Shown: piece after piece, positions 15,940 through 24,701 of the stretch
How the letters are laid out: each line of letters begins with the position of its first letter
Numbering within the stretch: position 1 is the stretch's first letter
Assembly: GCF_004297875.1 (NCBI RefSeq)
Contig: NZ_SCSK01000069.1
Coordinates: 59,674 to 123,673 of the forward strand
Direction: 5' to 3'
Source of the DNA: Pandoraea sp.
GTDB lineage: Bacteria > Pseudomonadota > Gammaproteobacteria > Burkholderiales > Burkholderiaceae
DNA length: 64,000 bases
Program-made: the position numbers and the translations under genes
The notes under the pieces: generated by a model
Database searches by the model: none
What the model was told of the DNA's origin: nothing
Seen by the model: only the letters and a program-made list of their open reading frames with translations

Positions 15940-16523
15940 GCGTCATCCACCACCTCGAGCGCGCCGCCCAGCATCTGCCGCGCGCTCATCTCGAAGGCCT
16001 CGAGCTCGGCGCTCTTGAGCCGCACGCGCAACGTCACGGCCTCGCCATAGCCGACCTCGAGCACCTGCGCGCCGCTTTTCTCGCACAGGCGGCGCAGCGC
16101 CGACTCCGCCGCGAAAGCCACGCGGTAGGTCCGCTCGACAGTCGGTTCGGCCTGCACCAGCGTAGCGTGCTTGAGCGCTTCGCTGATCGCCTGCCCGTAG
16201 GCGCGCACCAGCCCGCCCGCGCCGAGCTTGATGCCGCCGTAGTAACGCACCACCACACCCAGCACGTTGTTCAGGCCCTTGTGCATCAGCACGTTGTACA
16301 TCGGCTTGGCGGCCGTGCCCGACGGCTCGCCGTCGTCGTCGAAACCCGACGCGCCCTCGCACAGCAGCACCCAGCAGTAGTGGGTAGCGCCAGGCCATTG
16401 CGCGCGGATCTCCTGCAGCCGCTGGCGCGCCTCGTCACGCGTGTTCACGGGCAGCACCATGCCGATGAAACGGCTTTTGCGGATTTCGATTTCGGTTTGG
16501 ACGGGTGCGGCTAATTCAGGCAC
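15936..16523 (-). CDS. yigZ: YigZ/IMPACT family protein
   Basis: The frame starts at a GTG at 16523 (VPELAAPVQTEIEIRKSRF, 195 residues); no ATG is available between the upstream gene stop and the conserved region. It has the IMPACT signature: EIRKSRFIGMVLPV, HYCWVLLCEG, FDDDGEPSGTAAKPM, then VVVRYYGGIKLGAGGLVRAYG. The C-terminal DUF1949 ferredoxin-like domain follows from about residue 130. The family is conserved in bacteria and eukaryotes and linked to translation or stress control, with exact activity unsettled. It lies 34 bases after the exonuclease-UvrC gene on the same strand. Confidence 0.9.
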   Translation of the reverse strand: MPELAAPVQTEIEIRKSRFIGMVLPVNTRDEARQRLQEIRAQWPGATHYCWVLLCEGASGFDDDGEPSGTAAKPMYNVLMHKGLNNVLGVVVRYYGGIKLGAGGLVRAYGQAISEALKHATLVQAEPTVERTYRVAFAAESALRRLCEKSGAQVLEVGYGEAVTLRVRLKSAELEAFEMSARQMLGGALEVVDDA

Positions 16524-16557
16524 GGCGGCGCTCGCGCAATAGTGACGCGCTAGGGTA

Positions 16558-18174
16558 TCAGCAATCGGCGGTATCGAAGGCGAATGACAATTGCGGTGCA
16601 GGCACCACGTCGTCGCCCGACGGCGCCAAGCGCCTGGCCGCCGTGCGCGTGCGAGACTGGCGCGCCGCGCGGGGAGCTCGCGGCACGGCCGCCGGCGGAG
16701 GCGCCAGGCGGAATTCGCGGCCGTGCCCCAGTTCCACCACCCGCGCCTTGCCGGCACCCAGATGCCGGGCGAGGATATCGTGCACGTCCCGGTCGAACGC
16801 GACCACCGGCGGCGCGGCGGCCAGCACATCGGCAACACCGGCCTGGTCGCGCGCCGAGCCGAGATAGCTCCAGTTGTCGATCACATGCCATTGGCGCTCG
16901 TCGCGCGTGCGCGGCGCCTGCTCGACCACGGCGATCGGCCCCGCATAGGGCCAGGCCCGCATGGCATGCGGCGCGAGCGCGGCGCGCAAGCGCTCGCTGT
17001 GCGCCTCGCGCGATTCCTCGCCGACGCAAGCGCCCTTGCAGCGCTTGATCTGATACGCAAAGCAGGCGCGCCGCCCATCGGCTTTCTCAAGACCGAGCAG
17101 GCCGTGGCACAGCTGATGTGCGTCGGCCAGCTCGCGCAGCCCGGCTTCGGCGCGCGCCTTCGAGACGAACGGCCCGAACAGCGCCGCGGCCTGGCCAAAA
17201 TCGACCTGATGCGCATACACCAGTTCCGGCGTGTCGCTGTCGGGTGCCAGGCGCCACGCGCACAGCCCCGCCTGGCGGCGCAAGCGGCGGTTGTGCGGCG
17301 GCGCAAACTGCTTGATGAGCTGCGACTCGAGCAGCAGCGCACCGATCTCGCCTGCGGTCGGGCGGTATTCGATGCGGCGGATTTCCTGCGACAGGCGCAG
17401 ATCCTTGGCGACCCGGTGATCGCCCGAGAAATGCGAGGCGACGCGCTGCTTGAGATTCACGCTCTTGCCGATGTAGAGCAGCAGATCGTTCTCGCCATAA
17501 AAGAGATAGACCCCCGGCGTGGCCGGAATCTCGTCGAGCGCCCCTTCGGGCAATTGCGGCGGCGTGCTGGCGCGCTTGATCAGCGACTTGACCGCCGCGT
17601 CGATCAGCTCGACCGAATACAGGCCGTGAATGCGCTGCCAGAATTGCCACAGCAAATCGGCATCGGCCAGCGCGCGATGGCGCCCGGCCGGCTCGAGCCC
17701 GAAACGGGCGATCAAGGCGTCGAGTCCGTGCCGCTGCACCGACGGGAAAAGATGGCGCGAGAGCCGCACCGTGCACAGCACGTCGGCCTTGAACTGAATG
17801 CCGGCGCGCTTGAACTCGTTTTTCAGGAATCCGTAATCGAAGCGCGCGTTATGCGCGACAAACAGCTTGCCCTCGAGCCGCTCTGCGAGCGCCTCGGCCA
17901 GCGATTCGAAGCTCGGCTGGCCGCTCACCATGTCGTTGGTGATGCCGGTGAGTTGCTGAATGAACGGCGGGATCGATTCCTGCGGATCGACCAGCACGCT
18001 CCAATGCTCGACGCCGGCACGGCTGACCTCCACCACGCCGATCTCGGTGATGCGGTCGTGCGTTGCGTTGCCGCCGGTCGTCTCCAGATCGACGAACACG
18101 ATGGGGCGCGTCAGGCGTTCGGCCAGCGCTTGCGCATCCAGGACTTCAGGCGAGGAAAATTCTTCGGAGCTCAC
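16558..18174 (-). CDS. DnaQ-like exonuclease fused to a UvrC-type GIY-YIG nuclease domain
   Basis: The 538-residue protein has two nuclease modules. Residues about 20-190 form a DEDDh 3'-5' exonuclease with FVDLETTGG, HNARFDYGFL and HRALADADL, like the proofreading epsilon subunit. Residues about 215-300 form a GIY-YIG domain, PGVYLFYGENDLLLYIGKSV then LKQRVASHF, as in the N-terminus of UvrC and in Cho. The later part resembles the UvrC-like extension with CFAYQIKRCKGACVG. Such fusions occur widely in proteobacteria and are thought to act in DNA repair. It is not the replicative epsilon, which lacks the GIY-YIG part. Confidence 0.93.
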   Translation of the reverse strand: MSSEEFSSPEVLDAQALAERLTRPIVFVDLETTGGNATHDRITEIGVVEVSRAGVEHWSVLVDPQESIPPFIQQLTGITNDMVSGQPSFESLAEALAERLEGKLFVAHNARFDYGFLKNEFKRAGIQFKADVLCTVRLSRHLFPSVQRHGLDALIARFGLEPAGRHRALADADLLWQFWQRIHGLYSVELIDAAVKSLIKRASTPPQLPEGALDEIPATPGVYLFYGENDLLLYIGKSVNLKQRVASHFSGDHRVAKDLRLSQEIRRIEYRPTAGEIGALLLESQLIKQFAPPHNRRLRRQAGLCAWRLAPDSDTPELVYAHQVDFGQAAALFGPFVSKARAEAGLRELADAHQLCHGLLGLEKADGRRACFAYQIKRCKGACVGEESREAHSERLRAALAPHAMRAWPYAGPIAVVEQAPRTRDERQWHVIDNWSYLGSARDQAGVADVLAAAPPVVAFDRDVHDILARHLGAGKARVVELGHGREFRLAPPPAAVPRAPRAARQSRTRTAARRLAPSGDDVVPAPQLSFAFDTADC

Positions 18175-18265
18175 AACTCGGGATCAGAGGGGGCGGCAAT
18201 CCAGCGATTCTACTGCCAGCGCCAGCCTCGCGTGGCGCGCGCGCCGAAATTCGCGCCGCAGCCCC

Positions 18266-18610
18266 CTACCCGTGAGCTGCGCGGCTGTCGGCCGGGGCCT
18301 GCTCGCGCGCGTTCATGCCGTAGTCGCGCGCCACGCCGGCGATACGCAGGCGGTAGTCGGCGAACACGCCGCCGCGCCCCATCGCCTGCGCCTGCCGGTG
18401 CGCCTCGACGTTACGCCAGGCCGCCACCGCCGCCTCGTCGCGCCAGAACGACAGCGACAGCAGCTTGCCGGGCTCGCTCAGGCTCTCGAAGCGTTCGATC
18501 GAGATAAAGCCGTCGATGCGCTCGAGTTGCGGGCGCAGGCGCGCGGCCGTCTGCAGATAAATATCGCGTTGGCCGGGGGCCGGAACCACTTCGAAAATCA
18601 CGGCAATCAT
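18266..18610 (-). CDS. ABM-domain (antibiotic biosynthesis monooxygenase-like) protein
   Basis: The 114-residue protein starts at 18610 after GGAGATTCACC. The pattern MIAVIFEVVPAPGQRDIYLQ, LERIDGFISIERFES, LLSLSFWRDEAAVAAWR and HRQAQ is that of a small ferredoxin-like ABM protein, such as heme-degrading or quinone-forming monooxygenases. It lies 40 bases after the P450 gene on the same strand, so it probably belongs to the same operon. It might oxidise the P450 product or quench a reactive intermediate. Function is inferred from family and context only. Confidence 0.8.
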   Translation of the reverse strand: MIAVIFEVVPAPGQRDIYLQTAARLRPQLERIDGFISIERFESLSEPGKLLSLSFWRDEAAVAAWRNVEAHRQAQAMGRGGVFADYRLRIAGVARDYGMNAREQAPADSRAAHG

Positions 18611-18649
18611 GGTGAATCTCCAGTTGATACGGATGGGTTGGCCGACCGC

Positions 18650-19813
18650 TCACGCGTGGAATTGCGGCAGGCGGATATTGCCCGAGCGGCGATAGGCGAA
18701 GTTTCTGCTCAGCGCGGCCGGGTCGAGCCCCGCGTGCAGCAACTGTTCGACCGCGGAGGCGGCGATGGTCACAGCCAGCATCTCGCCCGGGCACGCGTGC
18801 ACACCGGCGCCGAACGTCCACGCGCGGCGCGCGGCGCGCCGCGGCAAGAACGCGTCGGGCGAGGCATTCGCCGCCGGGTCCCGATTGGCCGCGGCCAGTA
18901 CGACCAACAACGCGGCGCCGGCCGGTAATGTCTGGCCAGCCACCGTTGCCGCTTCGGCAGCGAAGCGGCGAGTGTTCTGCACCGGCGCGTCATATCGCAC
19001 CACTTCCGCAACCACCTCGCGCAACGCGTGCCAATCGTGCTGCGGCGATTGTGACAACGGCGGCTGCCGGCCCAACGCAAGCAGCGTATTGCCGATCAGG
19101 GCGGCCGTGGCTTCATAGGTCTGCGAGAGCAGGCCGATGCCATTGGCGACGACGATATCCGTTGGCAAGCGCCCCATGGCCTGGGCCGCATCGGCCAGCG
19201 CAACCAGGTAAGCGCTCGTCCTCGTGCGCAGCAGCGCATGAAAAAGCCGCTGCAGATGTTCGGCCGCGCGCGTGCCGCGCACCACGGCCGCCGTATCGGC
19301 CAGGGGCGACAGGCAGCCGACGAAGTCATCGGTCCAGGCGGCCACCTCGTCCAGATGATCGTCCGGCACGCCGAGCAGATGCGCGACGGCGCGCGCTGGC
19401 ATCTCGCGCACGAACGCGTCGAGCCCGGCCAGATCCGCCGCCGGCCGATGCTTGCCCAGCAGCGCCTGGGCCGATGCCAGGCCAGCCGCGCGCGCGGCCT
19501 GCGGCCCAATCGCCGCGAGCGTCGAGGCCAGTGCCTGCTTGAACGGGCAATGACCGGCGCCGTCGTTCATGCGCACCAGACGCCCGAAAATCTGTCCTGC
19601 CGCCGTGTCCTGCAACGCCTTGGGCACCGGCTCGGCCGGCGGCCTCACACGCAGCGCGGGATGCCGCAGCGCGGCCTCGACCGCTGCGGCGCTGGCCGCC
19701 ACCCATAGGCCGAGCGAGGCATCGTGCCACAGCGGGGGGCGCGCGAGCAGTTCACGATAGTAGGGATACGGGTCGTCGTGGGTGACGGCGGCGATCGGGT
19801 CGGACGGCGACAT
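18650..19813 (-). CDS. Cytochrome P450 with atypical oxygen-activation helix
   Basis: The start is at 19813 (MSPSDPIAAVTHDDPYPYYR), giving 387 residues, a normal soluble bacterial P450 length. The heme-binding loop WTFGAGVHACPGE places the thiolate at Cys341. The K-helix motif ExxR is in AEVVRYDAPVQ. The I-helix reads LLSQTYEATAALIGN: compared with the canonical AGxETT it keeps the acidic residue but has Ala where the proton-relay Thr is expected. The squalene/phytoene synthase gene lies 106 bases upstream and an ABM protein 40 bases downstream, all on the same strand. I infer oxidation of a C30 or C40 terpene product. Confidence 0.9.
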   Translation of the reverse strand: MSPSDPIAAVTHDDPYPYYRELLARPPLWHDASLGLWVAASAAAVEAALRHPALRVRPPAEPVPKALQDTAAGQIFGRLVRMNDGAGHCPFKQALASTLAAIGPQAARAAGLASAQALLGKHRPAADLAGLDAFVREMPARAVAHLLGVPDDHLDEVAAWTDDFVGCLSPLADTAAVVRGTRAAEHLQRLFHALLRTRTSAYLVALADAAQAMGRLPTDIVVANGIGLLSQTYEATAALIGNTLLALGRQPPLSQSPQHDWHALREVVAEVVRYDAPVQNTRRFAAEAATVAGQTLPAGAALLVVLAAANRDPAANASPDAFLPRRAARRAWTFGAGVHACPGEMLAVTIAASAVEQLLHAGLDPAALSRNFAYRRSGNIRLPQFHA

Positions 19814-19919
19814 GGTGGAAGCTCCGGCAAGAGGTGCAAGGCCGCGAGAGGGCCCTGTTGTCCGACAGTATCCGCGGTGCCGTGCGCACCATGTTTCACT
19901 GCGAATTGAAGCGTCGCCG

Positions 19920-20990
19920 TCAATCGATGGCGCGCGCTTCCAGGCGGGCGTCGATCTCGGCAATCAGCCGCTCGGCCCAGCCGCGCAGCAGCCGATTCGA
20001 CGGCGCCGCCAGGCTCGAATACGCGACGATGCGGTAGACCCTGCCGCGCGGCAGCTTGGAGACGCGCGCCGGGTCCAGCCAGGCATCGTTGTTCACCAGC
20101 AGGCGCAGTGTTTCCAGGCCAATCAGGATCGGCCAGGCGCAGGCCAGCCGCAAGCGCAGCGAGGTGGGCGGAATCGCCAGCATGTAGTCGACGGCGGCGC
20201 GGAAATGCGCCAATGTCCGTTCGACGAGTGCGCGCAGCAGCGGGCGCGCGCGCCGCGAGGCATCCGGCAACAGCAGCTCGGCCGGCGTCAAACCCGCGTG
20301 CGCCAGCATCGTGGCCGGAAGATAACAGCGGCCGATGCGCAGATCCTTGCCGCAGTCGCGCAGGATATTGGTCATTTGCAGCGCCTTGCCGAACCGGATG
20401 CCGCGCGCCATGACCGACGCCTGCTCGCCGTCGAAGGTGCCAGGCACGTGCGCATCGGTCATCCGGGTCCAGAACTCGCCCACGCATCCGGCCACGAGGT
20501 AGGTATAGCGGTCGAGCTCCTCGTCATCGCGCAGAGCCGCGATGCGCCCCGAATGCTCGTCGGGAAAGGTTCGGAGGTCGAATTCCATGCCGGTGCTCAG
20601 GGTCGACACGATATCGCGCACTGCCACGCGATCCGCTTCGCTCAACTGCGCCAGCACCGCCAGCGCGGGGCCGAGCGACTCCAGCAAGACCTTTTCGTCC
20701 GATATCTGGCGCGGCGCCACATCCGCCGCGAGACGGCGCACGAAGACCCCGCCGTCGTCCGCGCCGCTGACTTGGGCGCGCAGCGCCAACAACAGTTGCA
20801 GGCGCTGCTCGGGCGCGATCAGCGTAGTGTCGGCGATGGTGTCGGCCGCGCGCGCCAGAAGATAGGCCAGGCCAACCGGGTCATGCATGCCGGCGGGCAG
20901 CACGCGCAAAGTCAGATAAAAGGAGCGGGAAACCCGCTTGAGCAGCGGGCCGAGAAGAAAAGCGCGGTTGGGCGTGGGCATCGACGGCAT
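19920..20990 (-). CDS. Squalene/phytoene synthase family protein
   Basis: I use the ATG at 20990 (MPSMPTPNRAFLLG, 356 residues); 20981 and 21026 are possible too, and no start has a clear ribosome site. It shows the head-to-head prenyl synthase motifs: SRSFYLTLRVLP, the first aspartate-rich motif ARAADTIADT (about residues 47-56), and the second, NILRDCGKDLRIGRCYLP (about residues 205-222). The enzyme would condense two farnesyl-PP to squalene or two geranylgeranyl-PP to phytoene. The SRSF...RVLP...GLAYLLARAADTIADT form is closer to squalene synthases. No desaturase, cyclase or other hpn/crt gene is nearby. A P450 and an ABM protein follow. Confidence 0.88.
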   Translation of the reverse strand: MPSMPTPNRAFLLGPLLKRVSRSFYLTLRVLPAGMHDPVGLAYLLARAADTIADTTLIAPEQRLQLLLALRAQVSGADDGGVFVRRLAADVAPRQISDEKVLLESLGPALAVLAQLSEADRVAVRDIVSTLSTGMEFDLRTFPDEHSGRIAALRDDEELDRYTYLVAGCVGEFWTRMTDAHVPGTFDGEQASVMARGIRFGKALQMTNILRDCGKDLRIGRCYLPATMLAHAGLTPAELLLPDASRRARPLLRALVERTLAHFRAAVDYMLAIPPTSLRLRLACAWPILIGLETLRLLVNNDAWLDPARVSKLPRGRVYRIVAYSSLAAPSNRLLRGWAERLIAEIDARLEARAID

Positions 20991-21141
20991 CGGATCGGTC
21001 TGGAACGCATCTGGCGGCTGCCGCATTGTAGCCGGCCAGCCGCGTGTTGCCCTATTGGCACGAGCGTTCCCGCAGCGACGCGGGGCATGCCTGGTTCGGC
21101 CGATACATCGGCCGGTGCCGCGAACCAGGCATGGGCAGGGC

Positions 21142-21861
21142 TCAGAAGTCGGGCAGCTCGCGCGCGCGCAGGTCGAACACCAGCACTTCGGCCTGATCGC
21201 CATCGGCAAACGTCAGTGCGCGCTCATCGCGCACGCGCACGCCGTCACCGGCCGACAGCGCCACGCCGTTGAGCGTCACGCTGCCGCGCGCCACATGCAC
21301 ATAGGCGTAGCGGTTTTCCGGCAGGCTCAGCGTCGCTTGTTCGCTGCCATCGAACAGCCCCGCATAAACGCGCGCATCCTGGTACAGGCCAAGCGAGCCG
21401 TCGGCGCCGTCCGGCGACATGATCAGGCGCAGCTTGCCGCGCTTCTGTTCCGCCGGAAAATGCGTTTGCTGGTAGCGGGGTGTCACGCCAGCCCGATCGG
21501 GCACGATCCAGATCTGCAGCAGATGCACCAGCGCGCTGTGCGAATGGTTGAACTCGCTGTGCGCCACGCCGCGCCCGGCGCTCATCGCCTGCACGTCGCC
21601 TGGGCGAATCACCGACCCGGTGCCCATCGTGTCCTTGTGCTCCAGCTCGCCCTCAAGCACATAGGTGAAGATTTCCATGTCGCGGTGCGGGTGGGTGCCG
21701 AAGCCCTTGGCCGGCGCGATGCGGTCGTCGTTGATCACCAGCAGATCGGAGAACCCCATTTGCTGCGGGTCGTGATAATGCGCGAAGGAAAAAGTGTGAC
21801 GCGAACTCAACCAGCCGTGCTCGGCCACGCCGCGCTCATTGGCTTTGCGAATTTCCAGCAT
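21142..21861 (-). CDS. Pirin family protein (quercetinase-like cupin)
   Basis: The start at 21861 (MLEIRKANERGVAEHGWL) follows AAGGAGAGAAAC. The 239-residue protein has the pirin pattern: SSRHTFSFAHYHDPQQMGF, then the metal-binding HPHRDMEIFTYVLEGELEH and AHSEFNHS. The conserved metal ligands (His in THPHRD, His in GVAHSEF and Glu) are present in the N-terminal cupin domain. E. coli YhhW of this family has quercetin 2,3-dioxygenase activity and human pirin is a redox regulator. A dioxygenase or stress-related role is likely. It is probably monocistronic. Confidence 0.92.
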   Translation of the reverse strand: MLEIRKANERGVAEHGWLSSRHTFSFAHYHDPQQMGFSDLLVINDDRIAPAKGFGTHPHRDMEIFTYVLEGELEHKDTMGTGSVIRPGDVQAMSAGRGVAHSEFNHSHSALVHLLQIWIVPDRAGVTPRYQQTHFPAEQKRGKLRLIMSPDGADGSLGLYQDARVYAGLFDGSEQATLSLPENRYAYVHVARGSVTLNGVALSAGDGVRVRDERALTFADGDQAEVLVFDLRARELPDF

Positions 21862-22010
21862 GTTTCTCTCCTTAAGTTGATCTGCGGCCCTGGTGAGCAT
21901 CGCATTCGTGGAGTCAAGTTTATCGTTTCAAACCAGAAACACAATTCGCAAAAACAGCTTTTACCGTTACAAAAACGGAACAATAAACCGCACCCCGCCG
22001 GGCTCGCGCG

Positions 22011-22391
22011 TCATGCCTGCAACTCGGCAATCTCGATCAGGTTCAGGTCGGGGTCGCGCACGTAGACCGAACGAATCGGGTGCGTCGCGCCGGTGCGCGC
22101 GACCGGTCCCTCGACGATCGGCCAGCCCTTGTCGCGCAGCCGCTCGATCACCTGTTCGAGCGGGATCGACGCGATAAAGCACAGATCGAGCGCGCCGGGC
22201 ACCGGCACATGCGCCTTCGGCTCGAACTCGCTGCCGCGCACGTGCAGGTTGATTTTCTGGTTGCCGAAGCGAAAGGCAAGACGCCCCTGCCCGAAGGTTT
22301 CGAGCTGCATGCCAAGCACTTCCGTGTAGAAGTGCATGGTCGCCGCCGGATCGACGCAGGTCAGCACCAGGTGGTCCAGATGATCGATCAT
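22011..22391 (-). CDS. VOC family (glyoxalase/bleomycin resistance fold) protein
   Basis: The start at 22391 (MIDHLDHLVLTCVDPAATMH) gives 126 residues, the usual VOC length. It has HLDHLVLTC, FYTEVLGMQ, FGNQKINLHV, GALDLCFIA and the C-terminal SVYVRDPDLNLIEIAEL, the paired beta-alpha-beta-beta-beta units that bind a metal (His in DHLDHL, Glu in LIEIAE). Substrates range from methylglyoxal to antibiotics and catechols. The sequence does not say which. It lies 32 bases after the HMG-CoA-lyase-like gene on the same strand and may be co-transcribed. Confidence 0.88.
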   Translation of the reverse strand: MIDHLDHLVLTCVDPAATMHFYTEVLGMQLETFGQGRLAFRFGNQKINLHVRGSEFEPKAHVPVPGALDLCFIASIPLEQVIERLRDKGWPIVEGPVARTGATHPIRSVYVRDPDLNLIEIAELQA

Positions 22392-22423
22392 GATGGCCTC
22401 ATGAAGTTGTCGAACGAGCGTCT

Positions 22424-23365
22424 TCAGCCGGCGCACGCCTGGGCGCCCGGACGGGCATGCAGGTCCAGCCGGCGGCCCGCCTTGAGCACCTGGCCGGGCA
22501 CCTCGTGGCCCACCAGCGCAGGCAGGCGGCGCGCGGCCTGCAGCAGCGCAGGCAGGTCGATGCCGGTATCAAAGCCCATCAGGTCGAGCATGTGCACCAG
22601 GTCTTCGGTACAGGCGTTGCCGGTTGCGCCGGGCGCATAGGGACAGCCTCCCAGCCCGCCGAGGCTGGCATCGAAACGGTCGATGCCGGCCTCGATCGCG
22701 GCCAGCGCATTGGGCAACGCCATGCCGCGCGTGTTGTGGAAATGCAGCGTCAGTTCGAGCGCGGGAAAGGCCTGCCGCACGCGCTCGCACAACTGCCGCA
22801 CCTGCGTCGGATAGGCCATGCCGGTGGTGTCGCACAGCGTCATGCGCCCCACCCCGAGCGCGCAGAAGCGATCGGCCAGGCGCAGCACCTCGTCCTCGTC
22901 GATGTCGCCCTCCATCGGACAGCCGAACACCGTCGAGAGCGACACGTTGATCGCCACCGGGCTCGCCTGCACCGCTTTGATCACTTCGCTCAGTTGTGCC
23001 AACGATTGCTCGCGGGTCATGCGCAGATTCGACTGGTTATGGGTTTCGCTGACCGACATCACCAGATTCACCTCGTCGACCGCGCACGACAGCGCGCGCT
23101 CGGCGCCGCGCACATTGGGCACCAGCACCGTATAGACCACGCCGGGCACGCGCCTGATCTGCTGCATCACCGCTTCGGCGTCGCGCAGCGCGGGGATCGC
23201 GCGCGGCGAGGTGAACGAGGTCACCTCGATCTTGGCAAAACCGCAGTCGCTCAACGCATCGATCAGCGCGACCTTGTCTTCAGTGGGAATGAATGCCGCT
23301 TCGCTCTGGAAGCCGTCGCGGGGCGCGACCTCCTGCAGGTAAAGACGTGGCTGGGGGGAAGTCAT
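22424..23365 (-). CDS. Hydroxymethylglutaryl-CoA lyase family protein
   Basis: The start at 23365 (MTSPQPRLYLQEVAPRDGFQ) gives 313 residues. The TIM-barrel lyase shows the metal-binding EVAPRDGFQ, VTSFTSPRAIP, VSLSTVFGCPMEGD, and the HFHNTRGMALPN metal site. The active-site loop is GGLGGCPYAPGATGNACTEDLV, with its catalytic cysteine. HMG-CoA lyase splits HMG-CoA to acetyl-CoA and acetoacetate in leucine breakdown. Close relatives split other 3-hydroxyacyl-CoAs. The CoA-transferase gene lies 18 bases upstream, which suggests that the free acid is first activated by CoA transfer and then cleaved, rather than a role in leucine catabolism. Confidence 0.9.
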   Translation of the reverse strand: MTSPQPRLYLQEVAPRDGFQSEAAFIPTEDKVALIDALSDCGFAKIEVTSFTSPRAIPALRDAEAVMQQIRRVPGVVYTVLVPNVRGAERALSCAVDEVNLVMSVSETHNQSNLRMTREQSLAQLSEVIKAVQASPVAINVSLSTVFGCPMEGDIDEDEVLRLADRFCALGVGRMTLCDTTGMAYPTQVRQLCERVRQAFPALELTLHFHNTRGMALPNALAAIEAGIDRFDASLGGLGGCPYAPGATGNACTEDLVHMLDLMGFDTGIDLPALLQAARRLPALVGHEVPGQVLKAGRRLDLHARPGAQACAG

Positions 23366-23383
23366 GACAGTCCTCACAAGAAT

Positions 23384-24574
23384 TCAAATAATGCCGCGCG
23401 CGCGCCAGTCGGCCAGCGTCTCGGGCGCGACGCCCATGGCCGAGAGCACTTCGTCGGTGTGCTGGCCCAGCGTCGGGGCCGGCGCGCTCACCTGGCCGGG
23501 GCTCGCGCTCAGCTTGGGCAGCACGCCCGGCAGCTTGACCGGCGTGCCGTCGGGCAACTGGCTCTCGAGAATCATCTCGCGCGCCTGGTAATGCGGATCG
23601 GCCGCGATATCGGCCACGTCGTAGATCTTGCCGGCCGGCACGCGGGCCTCGGTGAGCGCCTGCAGCACCTCGTCGAGCGAGTGTTCGGCCGCCCACTCGC
23701 CGATCGCTGCGTCGATGCGCTCGACTTGCTTGACGCGGCCGTCGTTGCGGGCCAGTGCCGGGTCTTCGGCCAGATCGCGACGACCGATCAGGGCCATCAG
23801 TCGGGCGTAAATGCTGTCGCCATTGCCGGCGATCAGCGCGTATTTGCCGTCCTTGCAGCGGTACGCGTTACTCGGCGCAATGCCCGGCAGGCTGCTGCCG
23901 GCCGGCTGGCGCACCGCGCCGAACACCGAGTATTCGGGCAGCAGGCTCTCCATCATGTTGAAGACCGACTCGTACAGCGCCACGTCGACCATCTGTCCTT
24001 GCCCACCGTTCTGGTCGCGATGGCGCAGCGCCAGCAACACGCCGATCACGCCGTGCAGCGCCGAGAGCGAGTCGCCGATCGACACCCCCACGCGTACCGG
24101 CGTGCGGCCCGGCTCGCCGCTCAAATGACGCAAGCCGCCCATCGCCTCGCCGACCACGCCGAAACCCGGGCGGTCGCGGTACGGTCCGGTCTGCCCGTAG
24201 CCCGACACGCGCAGCATGATCAGTCGCGGGTTGATCTCGTGCAGCGCTTCCCAGCCCAGCCCCCAGCCCTCCAGCGTGCCGGGCCGGAAGTTTTCGATCA
24301 GCACGTCGAACTCGCCGATCATTTGGCGCACCAGTTGCTGCGCTTCGGGCTGGCGCAAATCGAGCGTCACGGATTTCTTGTTGCGCGACTGCGCGGCCCA
24401 CCAGACCGAGGTGCCGTCGTGCATCAGGCGCCATTTGCGCAGCGGATCGCCCCCCTCGGGCGGCTCGATCTTGATCACTTCGGCGCCGAACTCGGCGAGC
24501 ATCTTGCTGGCAAAGGGGCCGGCGATCAGCTGGCCCAGCTCCAGCACGCGAACACCTTTGAGAGGAGTGGACAT
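23384..24574 (-). CDS. Family III CoA-transferase paired with an HMG-CoA-lyase-like enzyme
   Basis: The start at 24574 (MSTPLKGVRVLELGQLIAGP) is preceded by GGAGACC; an ATG at 24586 is less well placed. The 396-residue protein has VIKIEPPEGGDPLRKW, NKKSVTLDLRQPEAQ, IENFRPGTLEGWGLG and the catalytic Asp in GVSIGDSLSALHG. It resembles enzymes that move CoA from succinyl-CoA to dicarboxylic or branched acids. The lyase follows 18 bases later and a LysR gene lies upstream. A likely sequence is CoA transfer to 3-hydroxy-3-methylglutarate or citramalate, then cleavage. The exact acid is unproven. Confidence 0.9.
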   Translation of the reverse strand: MSTPLKGVRVLELGQLIAGPFASKMLAEFGAEVIKIEPPEGGDPLRKWRLMHDGTSVWWAAQSRNKKSVTLDLRQPEAQQLVRQMIGEFDVLIENFRPGTLEGWGLGWEALHEINPRLIMLRVSGYGQTGPYRDRPGFGVVGEAMGGLRHLSGEPGRTPVRVGVSIGDSLSALHGVIGVLLALRHRDQNGGQGQMVDVALYESVFNMMESLLPEYSVFGAVRQPAGSSLPGIAPSNAYRCKDGKYALIAGNGDSIYARLMALIGRRDLAEDPALARNDGRVKQVERIDAAIGEWAAEHSLDEVLQALTEARVPAGKIYDVADIAADPHYQAREMILESQLPDGTPVKLPGVLPKLSASPGQVSAPAPTLGQHTDEVLSAMGVAPETLADWRARGII

Positions 24575-24701
24575 GACGGTCTCCATGGATGGCTATCGAA
24601 TATCGCAGCCATCATGAACCGTCCACGGCGGTTTGAAAATATCGGTTTTTTCGCCCACCCTTTCCCAACCGGAAAGGGTCGCACACGCCCCGCGAGCCTC
24701 G

